DNA of 6,543 nt from Clostridium sp. CAG:1024 (GCA_000432015.1 HF985444.1:1-6543), one strand, 5' to 3'; shown: positions 1 through 5,510, counted from the stretch's first letter. Notes: generated by a model from the letters alone, not told the origin. Numbers and translations are program-made.

Positions 1-37
1 CCGGCGCCCGCGGTTTCGTTTCTTTTGCCCGCCCCGC

Positions 38-253
38 TCAGCGGCGAACGGGAAGCAGCAGCATATCGCCCGACATGACGTGCGCGGGATCCTTGATCCC
101 GTTGATCCGCGCGAGCGTGTCAACAGAGACCCCCGCCTCCTTGGAAAGCGCGTACATCGTATCGCCGCGTTTGATGAGGTACAGCCGGAAAGCGTCCCCC
201 TCCTTCATGCCGCGAAGATCGCTCTCCGTAACCGTAAATACACGTTCTGCCAT
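38..253 (-). CDS. Small LysM-domain protein
   Basis: This 71-residue protein consists of a short N-terminal strand/helix segment (residues 1-24) followed by one LysM-like domain (about 25-70). The domain shows YLIKRGDTMYALSKEAGVS and the typical LARINGI...GDMLLLPV ending. LysM domains usually bind N-acetylglucosamine-containing glycans such as peptidoglycan. No signal peptide or membrane segment is visible, so export is not supported and an intracellular role is possible. The start is set by ATG at 253, preceded by a GGAGGAGG ribosome binding site about 8 nt upstream. The gene begins 22 bp after the stop of the reductase gene and is most likely the third gene of the same operon. An upstream in-frame extension is open to 571 but lies inside the reductase gene and is rejected. 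The LysM call is confident; the cellular role is unknown. Confidence 0.8.
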   Translation of the reverse strand: MAERVFTVTESDLRGMKEGDAFRLYLIKRGDTMYALSKEAGVSVDTLARINGIKDPAHVMSGDMLLLPVRR

Positions 254-275
254 CGTTGTTTCCTCCTCCGTCGCT

Positions 276-1079
276 TTAGGCGTACATCTTCGCCAGAATC
301 CAGTTGTACAGCCGCACGGGCAGCAGCTTGCCGAGCAGCAGGCACGCCTGATACTGAAGCCCGCAGGAATACAGCCCCTTCGGATTGCGCTTGCGGCTGA
401 TGCGATAGAGCCGGTCCGCAATGCGGGCGGGGGACATGCCGTTCTGCTCGTCGTGTTCCATCGTAGAAACGGAGCGCAGCAGCGCGGGATATACCTCCGC
501 ACCCTTGCAGTTCTTTTCACGCGCCGCGGTAAAGCCCGTTTTGACGTCGCCGGGCAGCATCGCCGCCACACGGACGCCGTAAGGACGCAGTTCGTTTTGC
601 AGCGTAAGCGTCAGCGCGTTGACCGAGGCCTTGACCGCCGAGTAAAAGCTCTGAAACGGAATGGGCAGCACGCCCGCGACCGAGCTGAGATTCAAAATAC
701 AGCCGCCGTGCGCTTCCCGCATCGCGGGCAGGACGGCCTGAATGCAGCGCACCGTACCGAAGAGGTTGACGTCGAACTGCCGCCGGATCTCGTCCATGTC
801 GGTAAATTCGATCGCGCCGGAAATGCCGAAGCCCGCGTTGTTCACCAGCACGTCGATCCGCCCGCATTCCGAGAGAATCCGCGATACCGCGGCGCGGACC
901 TCGCCGTCGCTTGTAATGTCCGCAGCAATGGAGCGGATGCCCGAAGTCTCAACCGGATGGCGGGACAGTCCGTAAACAATGTCGCCCGCGGCGGCAAAGC
1001 GTTCCGCCGTCGCAAGCCCGATCCCGCTCGACGCGCCCGTTACAAGCACGATGCGGGGGGCGAGCGCTGTCTTTGTCAT
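276..1079 (-). CDS. Short-chain dehydrogenase/reductase (SDR), classical type
   Basis: A 267-residue NAD(P)-dependent oxidoreductase of normal length for classical SDRs. The cofactor glycine motif TGASSGIG is at residues 14-21, NNAG at 80-83, a catalytic Asn in DVNLFG at about 105, Ser133, and the YSAVK pair Tyr146/Lys150. The tetrad is thus complete. Arg40 after the second strand (GLSRHP) hints at NADP(H), which is inference. The C-terminal 30 residues are hydrophobic and aromatic (CLLLGKLLPVRLYNWILAKM) and could lie on a membrane or form a pocket for a lipid substrate. The gene starts 19 bp after the stop of the alpha-oxoamine synthase gene, with an AGGGGGA ribosome binding site. A ketone reductase after such a synthase would logically reduce the 3-keto product, as 3-ketosphinganine reductases do. 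The family call is certain; the substrate is inferred. Confidence 0.92.
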   Translation of the reverse strand: MTKTALAPRIVLVTGASSGIGLATAERFAAAGDIVYGLSRHPVETSGIRSIAADITSDGEVRAAVSRILSECGRIDVLVNNAGFGISGAIEFTDMDEIRRQFDVNLFGTVRCIQAVLPAMREAHGGCILNLSSVAGVLPIPFQSFYSAVKASVNALTLTLQNELRPYGVRVAAMLPGDVKTGFTAAREKNCKGAEVYPALLRSVSTMEHDEQNGMSPARIADRLYRISRKRNPKGLYSCGLQYQACLLLGKLLPVRLYNWILAKMYA

Positions 1080-1098
1080 GGTCGATCCCCCTTTTCTT

Positions 1099-2274
1099 TT
1101 ATTTCACATGCGCTTTGACGACCCGTTCGATCACGTCGAGCGCCTCGTCGAGCAGCGCCTCCGTGTGCGTCGCCATGTAGCTCGTGCGGAGCAGACACTC
1201 CGTTGCGGGCGTGGCGGGCGGCAGCACGGGGTTGACGTAAACGCCCTCGTCATACAGCTCTTTTGCGGTCTCCAGCGTAGTGAACACGTCGTAAGTGTAG
1301 ATCGGGATGATCGGCGTTTCACTGTCGCGAATGGCAATGCCGCGGGACTTGAGGCCTCTTCGCATATACATGGAGAGCGCATGCAGGCGGGCGGGCAGCT
1401 CGGGCTGCTCCCGCAGGATCCTGAGCGCTTCGCGCGCCGTCGCTGCGGAGGCGGGCGGGATGGAGGCGCAGAAGATGTACGGCCGCGAAACGTGGCGCAC
1501 ATAATCCACAACGCGCTCGCTTGCAGCCATGAAGCCGCCGATCGACGCGAGCGACTTGGAGAACGTCCCCATGATGATATCCACATCGTCCGCAAGGCCG
1601 AAGTAGTCCGCGGTGCCGCGGCCGCCGTTGCCCAGTACGCCGAGGCCATGCGCGTCGTCCACCATGACCCGTGCGCCGTACGCCTTTGCAAGCCGCACGA
1701 TCTCCGGCAGGTTCGCAATGTCGCCGCCCATGGAGAACACGCCGTCCGTCACGATAAGGATGCCCGCGGTGTCCGGCACCTTTTTCAGGCACTTTTCAAG
1801 ATGCTCCATGTCGTTGTGCCGATAGCGCAGCATGGTCGCATAGGAGAGCTTGCAGCCGTCATAGATGCTCGCGTGGTTTTCGCGGTCGCAGATCACATAA
1901 TCGTTCTTTCCGCAGATGGCGGAGATGATGCCGAGATTGGACTGAAAGCCCGTTGAAAAGGTCATAACGGCTTCTTTGCCGAGAAAGTCCGCAAGCTCGC
2001 GTTCAAGCGAGGTGTGCAGTGTCAGCGTGCCGTTCAGGAAGCGGGAGCCGGAGCAGCCGGAGCCGTATTCGCGCAGCGCCTGCACGCCGGCCTCGACGAC
2101 CCGCGGATGCACGGTCAGGCCGAGGTAGTTGTTGGAGCCGAGCATGATGCGGCGCTTTCCCTCCATGACGACCTCGACGTCCTGTCTTGATTCCAGCTCG
2201 TGGAAGTAGGGATAGATCCCGCGTTCTCGAGCGATGACGGCGTTCTCGTTGAGATGCTTGTCAAACAGATCCAT
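1099..2274 (-). CDS. PLP-dependent alpha-oxoamine synthase, serine palmitoyltransferase-like
   Basis: A 391-residue fold-type I PLP enzyme of the alpha-oxoamine synthase family, which decarboxylatively condenses an amino acid with an acyl-CoA or acyl-ACP. Visible features are the GSGCSGSRFLNGT loop (71-83), the ring-stacking His134 in RENHAS, Asp206 and His209 in VDDAHG, the PLP lysine Lys240 in GTFSKSLAS, and a C-terminal substrate-carboxylate region PPATPA...LLR with Arg363. Family members include glycine C-acetyltransferase (Kbl), BioF, HemA, CqsA and serine palmitoyltransferase. The GTFSKS, RPYIF-AS-PP and YVNPVLPPATPA signatures look closest to serine palmitoyltransferase or cysteate acyltransferase. 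This is a judgement from memory of the family, not an alignment. Automatic annotation may say glycine C-acetyltransferase. It is the first gene of an operon with the reductase and LysM genes. The start ATG at 2274 has AAGGAAGGA upstream at a rather long spacing of about 12 nt. Confidence 0.88.
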   Translation of the reverse strand: MDLFDKHLNENAVIARERGIYPYFHELESRQDVEVVMEGKRRIMLGSNNYLGLTVHPRVVEAGVQALREYGSGCSGSRFLNGTLTLHTSLERELADFLGKEAVMTFSTGFQSNLGIISAICGKNDYVICDRENHASIYDGCKLSYATMLRYRHNDMEHLEKCLKKVPDTAGILIVTDGVFSMGGDIANLPEIVRLAKAYGARVMVDDAHGLGVLGNGGRGTADYFGLADDVDIIMGTFSKSLASIGGFMAASERVVDYVRHVSRPYIFCASIPPASAATAREALRILREQPELPARLHALSMYMRRGLKSRGIAIRDSETPIIPIYTYDVFTTLETAKELYDEGVYVNPVLPPATPATECLLRTSYMATHTEALLDEALDVIERVVKAHVK

Positions 2275-2343
2275 GAATAGTATGATTCCTTCCTTGGTGA
2301 TGCAGCGAACGATCCGTTATTCTTTTTCAAATTCGCTGATATG

Positions 2344-2374
2344 AATGGTTTATTATATACGATTTCAAACCATT
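2344..2374. promoter_or_regulatory. Inverted repeat overlapping the operon promoter (operator candidate)
   Basis: AATGGTTT (2344-2351) and its perfect complement AAACCATT (2367-2374) are separated by 15 bp. The half-site centres are 23 bp apart, about two helical turns. They bracket the -10 element and fill the -35/-10 spacer. This geometry suits repression by a dimeric regulator, but no regulator gene is visible nearby. Confidence 0.5.
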
Positions 2375-2380
2375 TGGCAA
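2352..2380 (-). promoter_or_regulatory. Promoter of the oxoamine synthase-SDR-LysM operon
   Basis: On the minus strand a -35 element TTGCCA (2375-2380) is separated by exactly 17 bp from a perfect -10 TATAAT (2352-2357). Transcription would start near 2345 and give a leader of about 70 nt before the ATG at 2274. This is the best sigma-A-type promoter in the window. Confidence 0.8.
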
Positions 2381-2408
2381 GGAAGGGCTGCGTCCGTCGC
2401 GGCCCGTC

Positions 2409-3041
2409 CTAAATGCGGATCCTGCGAAACGCACGCGTCTGCGGCGTGCCGCGGGGCGTGCAGGCATAGCGGCGGGCATGGCTGCGCAATTTGCGCGCAA
2501 CGTCGGTGCTGTGCCGATCCTCCCGTGCGTCAAGCGCGTCAATGCGCCGCGCTTCGGCTGCATCCCTTTCGGCGGCCGCGGCGGCCTGCACATACTGCTC
2601 GATCAGGTATTGCGTATTGCGGCGCTTCGGCGGCAAGCCGCAGGTGATGCGCACGCGCTCGGAGCAGAAGAGGTATGCAAGCCAGGCGACCTGCCCGAGC
2701 AGCGGCAGGCATGCGTTCATTTGCCTGCTGCCTGTCGAAAGAATCCAGACAAACAAACACACATTCAGTGCGACGACCGCAGCATAGCACCAGCGAAATG
2801 CGATCCTGTGCCGAAGCAGAAGAATGAGTGAGGCCAGCAAAAGGCCGAGGTATACGAAATCGACAAGGCACGTGAGCAGGAGCAGCCCATTGTGGGTGGA
2901 AAACAGTATGCTCAGGATCATGAACGCTTGGATGAACAGAGGAACCGTATTGAGGCCGAGCACGATCGCAAACACGAGCAGCCAGCCGCCGACGCCGTTC
3001 CACTTGACGCGCGGGTCAAAAAGCGAACGATCCATCTCCAT
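2409..3041 (-). CDS. DUF2569-like four-helix membrane protein with charged C-terminal tail
   Basis: A 210-residue membrane protein. After a short N-terminus comes the GVGGWLLVFAI motif (residues 16-26) typical of DUF2569 proteins, then hydrophobic segments at about 18-46, 53-77, 83-102 and 109-127. The remaining 80 residues are soluble. An alanine/glutamate-rich stretch (about 148-175) looks like a helix or short coiled coil, and the last 40 residues are very rich in arginine. The function of the DUF2569 family is unknown. The start ATG at 3041 has GGGAGGG 6 nt upstream; a second in-frame ATG two codons later is possible. The gene has its own upstream promoter and lies 367 bp upstream of the oxoamine synthase start, beyond a separate promoter, so it is probably not part of that operon. 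The basic tail is longer than the usual family core and might be poorly conserved. Confidence 0.75.
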   Translation of the reverse strand: MEMDRSLFDPRVKWNGVGGWLLVFAIVLGLNTVPLFIQAFMILSILFSTHNGLLLLTCLVDFVYLGLLLASLILLLRHRIAFRWCYAAVVALNVCLFVWILSTGSRQMNACLPLLGQVAWLAYLFCSERVRITCGLPPKRRNTQYLIEQYVQAAAAAERDAAEARRIDALDAREDRHSTDVARKLRSHARRYACTPRGTPQTRAFRRIRI

Positions 3042-3082
3042 AGAGAGCCCTCCCTTGATGCCGCAAAACTCTTCTATTGATC

Positions 3083-3111
3083 AGTATAGCACAAAGGCGC
3101 CAGGGAGAGAA
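3083..3111 (-). promoter_or_regulatory. Probable extended -10 promoter of the DUF2569 gene
   Basis: The minus strand carries TGCTATACT, an extended -10 (TATACT at 3083-3088, with TG one base before it). The hexamer at 17-bp spacing (3106-3111) is TTCTCT, a weak -35. The start ATG lies about 40 nt downstream of the -10 element, so the leader would be short. Confidence 0.45.
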
Positions 3112-3135
3112 GCAATGAAAAACAAAGCGCCGCGC

Positions 3136-3164
3136 TTGCAATTCTCTTGCGGGTATGTTAAAGT
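3136..3164 (+). promoter_or_regulatory. Promoter of the tRNA-Leu locus
   Basis: TTGCAA (3136-3141), a 17-bp spacer and TAAAGT (3159-3164) form a fair sigma-A promoter. Its predicted start, near 3171, lies 30 nt before the truncated tRNA-Leu. No comparable promoter is visible directly before the intact tRNA-Leu at 3380, so this one may serve both. Confidence 0.5.
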
Positions 3165-3200
3165 AAACGGAGTGAGCGGAACGCGCACTGATAGCAGCTT

Positions 3201-3241
3201 GCCGGAATGATGGAATTGGCAGACGTGGCGGACTCAAAATC
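3201..3241 (+). pseudogene. Truncated tRNA-Leu (5' half only)
   Basis: These 41 bases match the first 41 bases of the intact tRNA-Leu at 3380-3420 at 37 positions. They cover the 5' acceptor strand, the D arm and the anticodon loop with CAA. The four differences fall in the acceptor strand (positions 6 and 7), the anticodon stem (position 28) and the anticodon loop (position 33). After the shared TCAAAATC the sequence no longer pairs: the expected stem complement, variable arm and T arm (TTCGA) are absent. The break just behind the anticodon loop is a typical crossover position for tyrosine integrases, so this is best read as a host tRNA gene split by integration or left over from an older event. 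Confidence 0.75.
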
Positions 3242-3379
3242 TACTTCGCCATCCCCCGTGACATTCGGCAAACCGCCTGCATTTAGGGCATTTTTGACAA
3301 TCGAATATCCGATTTTGCTTCTACATCCCTCCTAACATCCCTCCGTTTTCCGAGATTTGTTCTGGGGGATTGAAGGTAC
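3242..3379. other. Segment between split and intact tRNA-Leu, probable element-end DNA
   Basis: No gene is visible here. The segment carries two exact ACATCCCTCC copies 12 bp apart (3323-3332 and 3335-3344). It is bounded by inverted 7-mers, ATCCCCC (3251-3257) and GGGGGAT (3364-3370). The tandem ATCCCTCC pair resembles the pair on the other side of the intact tRNA (3511-3528), so the segment may be the end of the present element or a relic of a related one. Confidence 0.45.
3323..3344 (+). repeat. Tandem ACATCCCTCC repeats, possible integrase arm sites
   Basis: Two identical 10-mers start at 3323 and 3335. A related tandem pair occurs at 3511-3528 and a further copy of ATCCCTCC at 3561-3568. 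Short direct repeats at element ends are where the N-terminal arm-binding domains of Tn916-like integrases dock. The assignment here rests on position only. Confidence 0.4.
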
Positions 3380-3466
3380 GCCGGTGTGATGGAATTGGCA
3401 GACGTGACGGATTCAAAATCCGTTGTTGGCGACAACGTGTGGGTTCGAGTCCCACCACCGGCACCA
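3380..3466 (+). tRNA. tRNA-Leu (anticodon CAA)
   Basis: A complete class II tRNA. The acceptor stem GCCGGTG (3380-3386) pairs fully with CACCGGC (3456-3462), followed by discriminator A and an encoded CCA (3464-3466). The anticodon stem ACGGA/TCCGT encloses the loop TTCAAAA with CAA at 3414-3416. The long variable arm is GTTG-GCGA-CAAC (3425-3436). The T arm is GTGGG-TTCGAGT-CCCAC (3439-3455). It reads UUG codons. It abuts the integrase end of the mobile element and is probably tied to the attachment site. Either the element regenerated its 3' part on integration, or the element carries the whole gene to replace the tRNA split at 3201. Confidence 0.97.
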
Positions 3467-3467
3467 T

Positions 3468-3510
3468 GCCCGAAAACCCGCATAACATCTAATGTTTTCG
3501 GGCTTTTCTT
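3468..3510 (+). terminator. Intrinsic terminator of tRNA-Leu
   Basis: GCCCGAAAAC (3468-3477) pairs perfectly with GTTTTCGGGC (3494-3503) across a 16-nt loop and is followed by TTTTCTT. The T tract is only on the plus-strand side, so it ends tRNA transcription rather than integrase transcription. It starts two bases after the CCA. Confidence 0.8.
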
Positions 3511-3568
3511 ATCCCTCCAAAATCCCTCGCTTTTAAGAAAAGTACAGTTATTTCGGCTGTATCCCTCC
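3511..3568 (+). repeat. ATCCCTCC repeats downstream of tRNA-Leu, possible integrase arm sites
   Basis: ATCCCTCC occurs at 3511-3518 and 3561-3568, with a near copy ATCCCTCG at 3522-3529. The spacing of the first two (11 bp) is close to that of the pair upstream of the tRNA (12 bp). They sit between the tRNA and the integrase stop, where arm-type sites of such elements are expected. Confidence 0.45.
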
Positions 3569-3583
3569 TGCTTTGGAGGAATA

Positions 3584-4750
3584 TTAGGTCGGAAAAACAC
3601 TTAAAATCGCATTCGCCGAGGACACTTTTGAACTGTAATCCAAGTGGGTGTAGATGTTGGAAGTCGTGGATATATCGCTATGCCCAAGCCATTCTTGAAT
3701 CTCTTTCAAGCTCACACCATGTGCGTACAGGAGACTGGCGCAGCTATGCCGAAGATCGTGAAATCTGATCTTTTTCAGCTTATTATTTGCAAGGACGATA
3801 GCGAAGTTCTGTGTAATGAAGTTTGGTTTTACAAGCTCGCCCAACTCATTCACATAAATGTAGTCCAAATACTTTCTGCAATACGCGCTGCCACATACCC
3901 GCCGATTGGTTTCTTGCTCCGCTTTCATACGAAGCAGCAGCTCCTCAAACGGTTTTACCAACGGCAACGTGCGATGACTGGATTTTGTTTTCGTCCGCTC
4001 CTTGTCAATCATAGTTACCTTACCGTCCAACATGACTTCTGTGACGGTATGCTTGATTGTGAAGGTTTTGCGTTCAAAATCGATCGCGTCCCATTTTATG
4101 CCGACGATCTCACTACGGCGCAAACCGTAGAATGCACCAAGGGTGACGGCAAACTCGATACGCTTGCCTTTGACGACGGAAAACAGGTTTTCCAACTCCT
4201 TTTCGTTGTAGGTGGTAGCTACATATTTGTTCTTCTTTGGTCGTTCTACTCTATCTGCTGGATTGAAGTCGATCAAGCCGAGCTTCAGTGCGTATTGGAG
4301 CGCCTTTCTTATGTTGGCGTGACGATGAATCACAGTATTGGCGCTTACCTTCTCCACATTCAAGCTATACAGGTAGTAGTTTTGAATATGTTTAGGAGTA
4401 AGTTCCGAGAGCGTAAGCCCCTTGTCCCTAAAATAAGGATTGATGCGGCCTTTGATTACCATAGCATAATTGGCATAGGTAGTAATCTCTACGCTGTTCT
4501 TCATCATTTCCAGCCATTCCAACATGAACTCCGTAAACAGGATGTTCTTTGGATTGTTCTTGCTATCGCCGGAAACGCCGTTGTCAAAGTTCTGTCGGGC
4601 TTCCATGAGCAAGGCTTCCGCCCGCTTTTTGTTTCCCTTAATAGGAAGCCCTGTACTGATGGATTTGGTCTTTCGATTGCCAAGAGCATCATTGAAGCTC
4701 AAAACAATTTGAAAAGTCCCGTTTTTTTCTCTAAGGTGTCCTGCTACCAT
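3584..4750 (-). CDS. int: Tyrosine site-specific integrase
   Basis: A 388-residue tyrosine recombinase that would integrate and excise the element, probably at tRNA-Leu. The order is an N-terminal arm-binding AP2-like domain (about 1-58), a SAM-like core-binding domain (about 68-165) and a catalytic domain (about 178-375). Catalytic residues are complete: Arg211 in GLRRSE, probable Lys256 in TKTKSS, His331 and Arg334 in HDLRH, His357 in LGHSD and nucleophile Tyr367 in NIYTHLD. ATG at 4750 is chosen because AAAGGAGG lies 8 nt upstream; an ATG 11 codons earlier has no ribosome binding site and would bury this one. The stop is 118 bp from the tRNA 3' end. A separate promoter lies in the gap after the excisionase gene, and the start region can fold so as to cover its own ribosome binding site. 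Confidence 0.95.
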   Translation of the reverse strand: MVAGHLREKNGTFQIVLSFNDALGNRKTKSISTGLPIKGNKKRAEALLMEARQNFDNGVSGDSKNNPKNILFTEFMLEWLEMMKNSVEITTYANYAMVIKGRINPYFRDKGLTLSELTPKHIQNYYLYSLNVEKVSANTVIHRHANIRKALQYALKLGLIDFNPADRVERPKKNKYVATTYNEKELENLFSVVKGKRIEFAVTLGAFYGLRRSEIVGIKWDAIDFERKTFTIKHTVTEVMLDGKVTMIDKERTKTKSSHRTLPLVKPFEELLLRMKAEQETNRRVCGSAYCRKYLDYIYVNELGELVKPNFITQNFAIVLANNKLKKIRFHDLRHSCASLLYAHGVSLKEIQEWLGHSDISTTSNIYTHLDYSSKVSSANAILSVFPT

Positions 4751-4777
4751 TTTATAATCCTCCTTTTGTTGTAGCAG
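4741..4777 (-). promoter_or_regulatory. Hairpin enclosing the integrase ribosome binding site and start codon
   Basis: In the minus-strand mRNA, CUGCUAC (4777-4771) pairs perfectly with GUAGCAG (4747-4741), the codons right after the AUG. The 23-nt loop holds AGGAGG and the start codon. Such a fold could dampen translation of the integrase, but a 7-bp stem with a long loop is only modestly stable. Confidence 0.35.
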
Positions 4778-4785
4778 CCACATTC

Positions 4786-4819
4786 ACCCGTTGTTGACGA
4801 TTTCAGTATAGCAACGGGT
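4786..4819. promoter_or_regulatory. Inverted repeat around the integrase -10 element
   Basis: ACCCGTTG (4786-4793) and CAACGGGT (4812-4819) are perfect complements 18 bp apart. The -10 hexamer lies between them, and one arm lies in the promoter spacer. This placement suggests an operator, possibly for the excisionase-like protein or another element regulator. Confidence 0.45.
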
Positions 4820-4833
4820 AGATAGCGACGCAA
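4805..4833 (-). promoter_or_regulatory. Integrase promoter
   Basis: TTGCGT (4828-4833), a 17-bp spacer and TATACT (4805-4810) lie on the minus strand between the excisionase and integrase genes. This gives the integrase transcription independent of the upstream operon, with a leader of roughly 50 nt. Confidence 0.65.
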
Positions 4834-4843
4834 GGGTACGAAG

Positions 4844-5065
4844 TCAGCCGCAACGGATCACATTGAGGTAGGCAAAAATGTGGAGCTTCGGGATTTTATA
4901 GGTGCGCCCAACTTTGAAATGAGCGATCTTGTTTTCATGTAGAAGCCGATATGCGGATTTTTCGCAGATACCAAGCATCTCACTCATCTGCTCCACAGAC
5001 ACAACATCGGGATAATCACAAAACATAACCCGATAAGCGTCTCGTTTGGATAATGTAGAATTCAT
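4844..5065 (-). CDS. xis: Excisionase-like winged-helix DNA-binding protein
   Basis: A 73-residue protein with a MerR/excisionase-type DNA-binding fold. The helix-turn-helix is at residues 22-44 (VSVEQMSEMLGICEKSAYRL), followed by a wing at 45-62 with HFKVGRTYKIPK. This pattern (an HTH, then a 'K-GR-YKIPK' wing) is typical of small excisionases that bend DNA at element ends to favour excision and may also act as repressors. It lies directly upstream of the integrase in the same direction, as xis does in Tn916. The start ATG at 5065 has GAGGT 7 nt upstream. The 93-bp gap to the integrase holds a separate promoter and an inverted repeat. The fold is clear; the excisionase role is inferred from size and place. 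Confidence 0.85.
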   Translation of the reverse strand: MNSTLSKRDAYRVMFCDYPDVVSVEQMSEMLGICEKSAYRLLHENKIAHFKVGRTYKIPKLHIFAYLNVIRCG

Positions 5066-5461
5066 GATAATACCTCACAAGTGTACGCTGTAAATGAAGC
5101 GGCGGCCCTATGTGAATCTGCACGATGGCAGAAAAGACCGCCGCCCTTGTTTCCATATCTTCAACGCGCTTCTATTCGACACTACTCCCCGAAGCGCACG
5201 GGCAACATATCAGACTGACGGAAGCCTCCGCCATCATTGGAATTTCACCACCCCGGCAACGCCCGGGCTGCGCTCTGGAACTGAATCTCGACTGCGCAGA
5301 AGTATCATGATAGGCCGCACGGGTCATGGCGGAGCCTCCCTTGCTTCTCGGGAGATTGACAGACCGCATATTGTGCCGTATGCGTTTCTGCGCTCGCCGC
5401 GCGGCTAACGTATCTGATATGCTGGCTATGAGGTTTTTAAGGTGCGGTTGGCTGTCTGCCC

Positions 5462-5492
5462 GTCAAAGCCCACTTTGAAAGCGGACTTTGAC
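5462..5492. repeat. 31-bp imperfect palindrome
   Basis: The sequence is symmetric around 5477. GTCAAAG (5462-5468) pairs with CTTTGAC (5486-5492), CC (5470-5471) with GG (5483-5484), and CTTT (5473-5476) with AAAG (5478-5481); 13 of 15 positions pair. There is no T tract, so it does not look like a terminator. It could be a protein-binding site or an RNA hairpin. Confidence 0.6.
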
Positions 5493-5510
5493 AGAAAGGC
5501 ACGACCAAAA

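Noticed and set aside
75..1118. Long plus-strand ORF of 347 codons
   Set aside because: It lies opposite the SDR and LysM genes, has no ribosome binding site and gives an arginine/alanine-rich product typical of antisense reading in GC-rich DNA. The same holds for the plus-strand ORF at 979-1956.
2385..2405. GGGCTGCG/CGCGGCCC hairpin as terminator of the DUF2569 gene
   Set aside because: On the minus strand the stem has a C-A mismatch and only TTCCTT follows, so termination is not supported.
3201..3270. Reading 3201-3270 as a shortened but complete tRNA, because ATTCGGCA at 3263-3270 partly matches the acceptor strand
   Set aside because: There is no T arm or variable arm, the anticodon stem does not close, and the acceptor match has a mismatch and a wobble pair.
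3323..3568. CRISPR-like array from the ATCCCTCC copies
   Set aside because: The repeats are 8-10 bp, the spacing is irregular and no cas gene is present; integrase arm sites explain them better.
3386..3604. Plus-strand ORF across the tRNA-Leu
   Set aside because: Its first third is a translation of the tRNA gene itself, a frequent false call, and the rest runs through the terminator and repeats.
3644..4774. Plus-strand ORF of 376 codons opposite the integrase
   Set aside because: The minus-strand frame encodes a complete tyrosine integrase with all catalytic residues, so this is its mirror.
3584..4783. Integrase start 11 codons further upstream
   Set aside because: No ribosome binding site precedes the ATG at 4783, whereas AAAGGAGG sits at ideal distance from the ATG at 4750.
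5125..5310. 61-codon plus-strand ORF with a protein-like stretch (IRLTEASAIIGIS)
   Set aside because: No ribosome binding site, opposite direction to all element genes, and the stretch is better explained by hairpins. It is kept as a possibility in the finding on this region.
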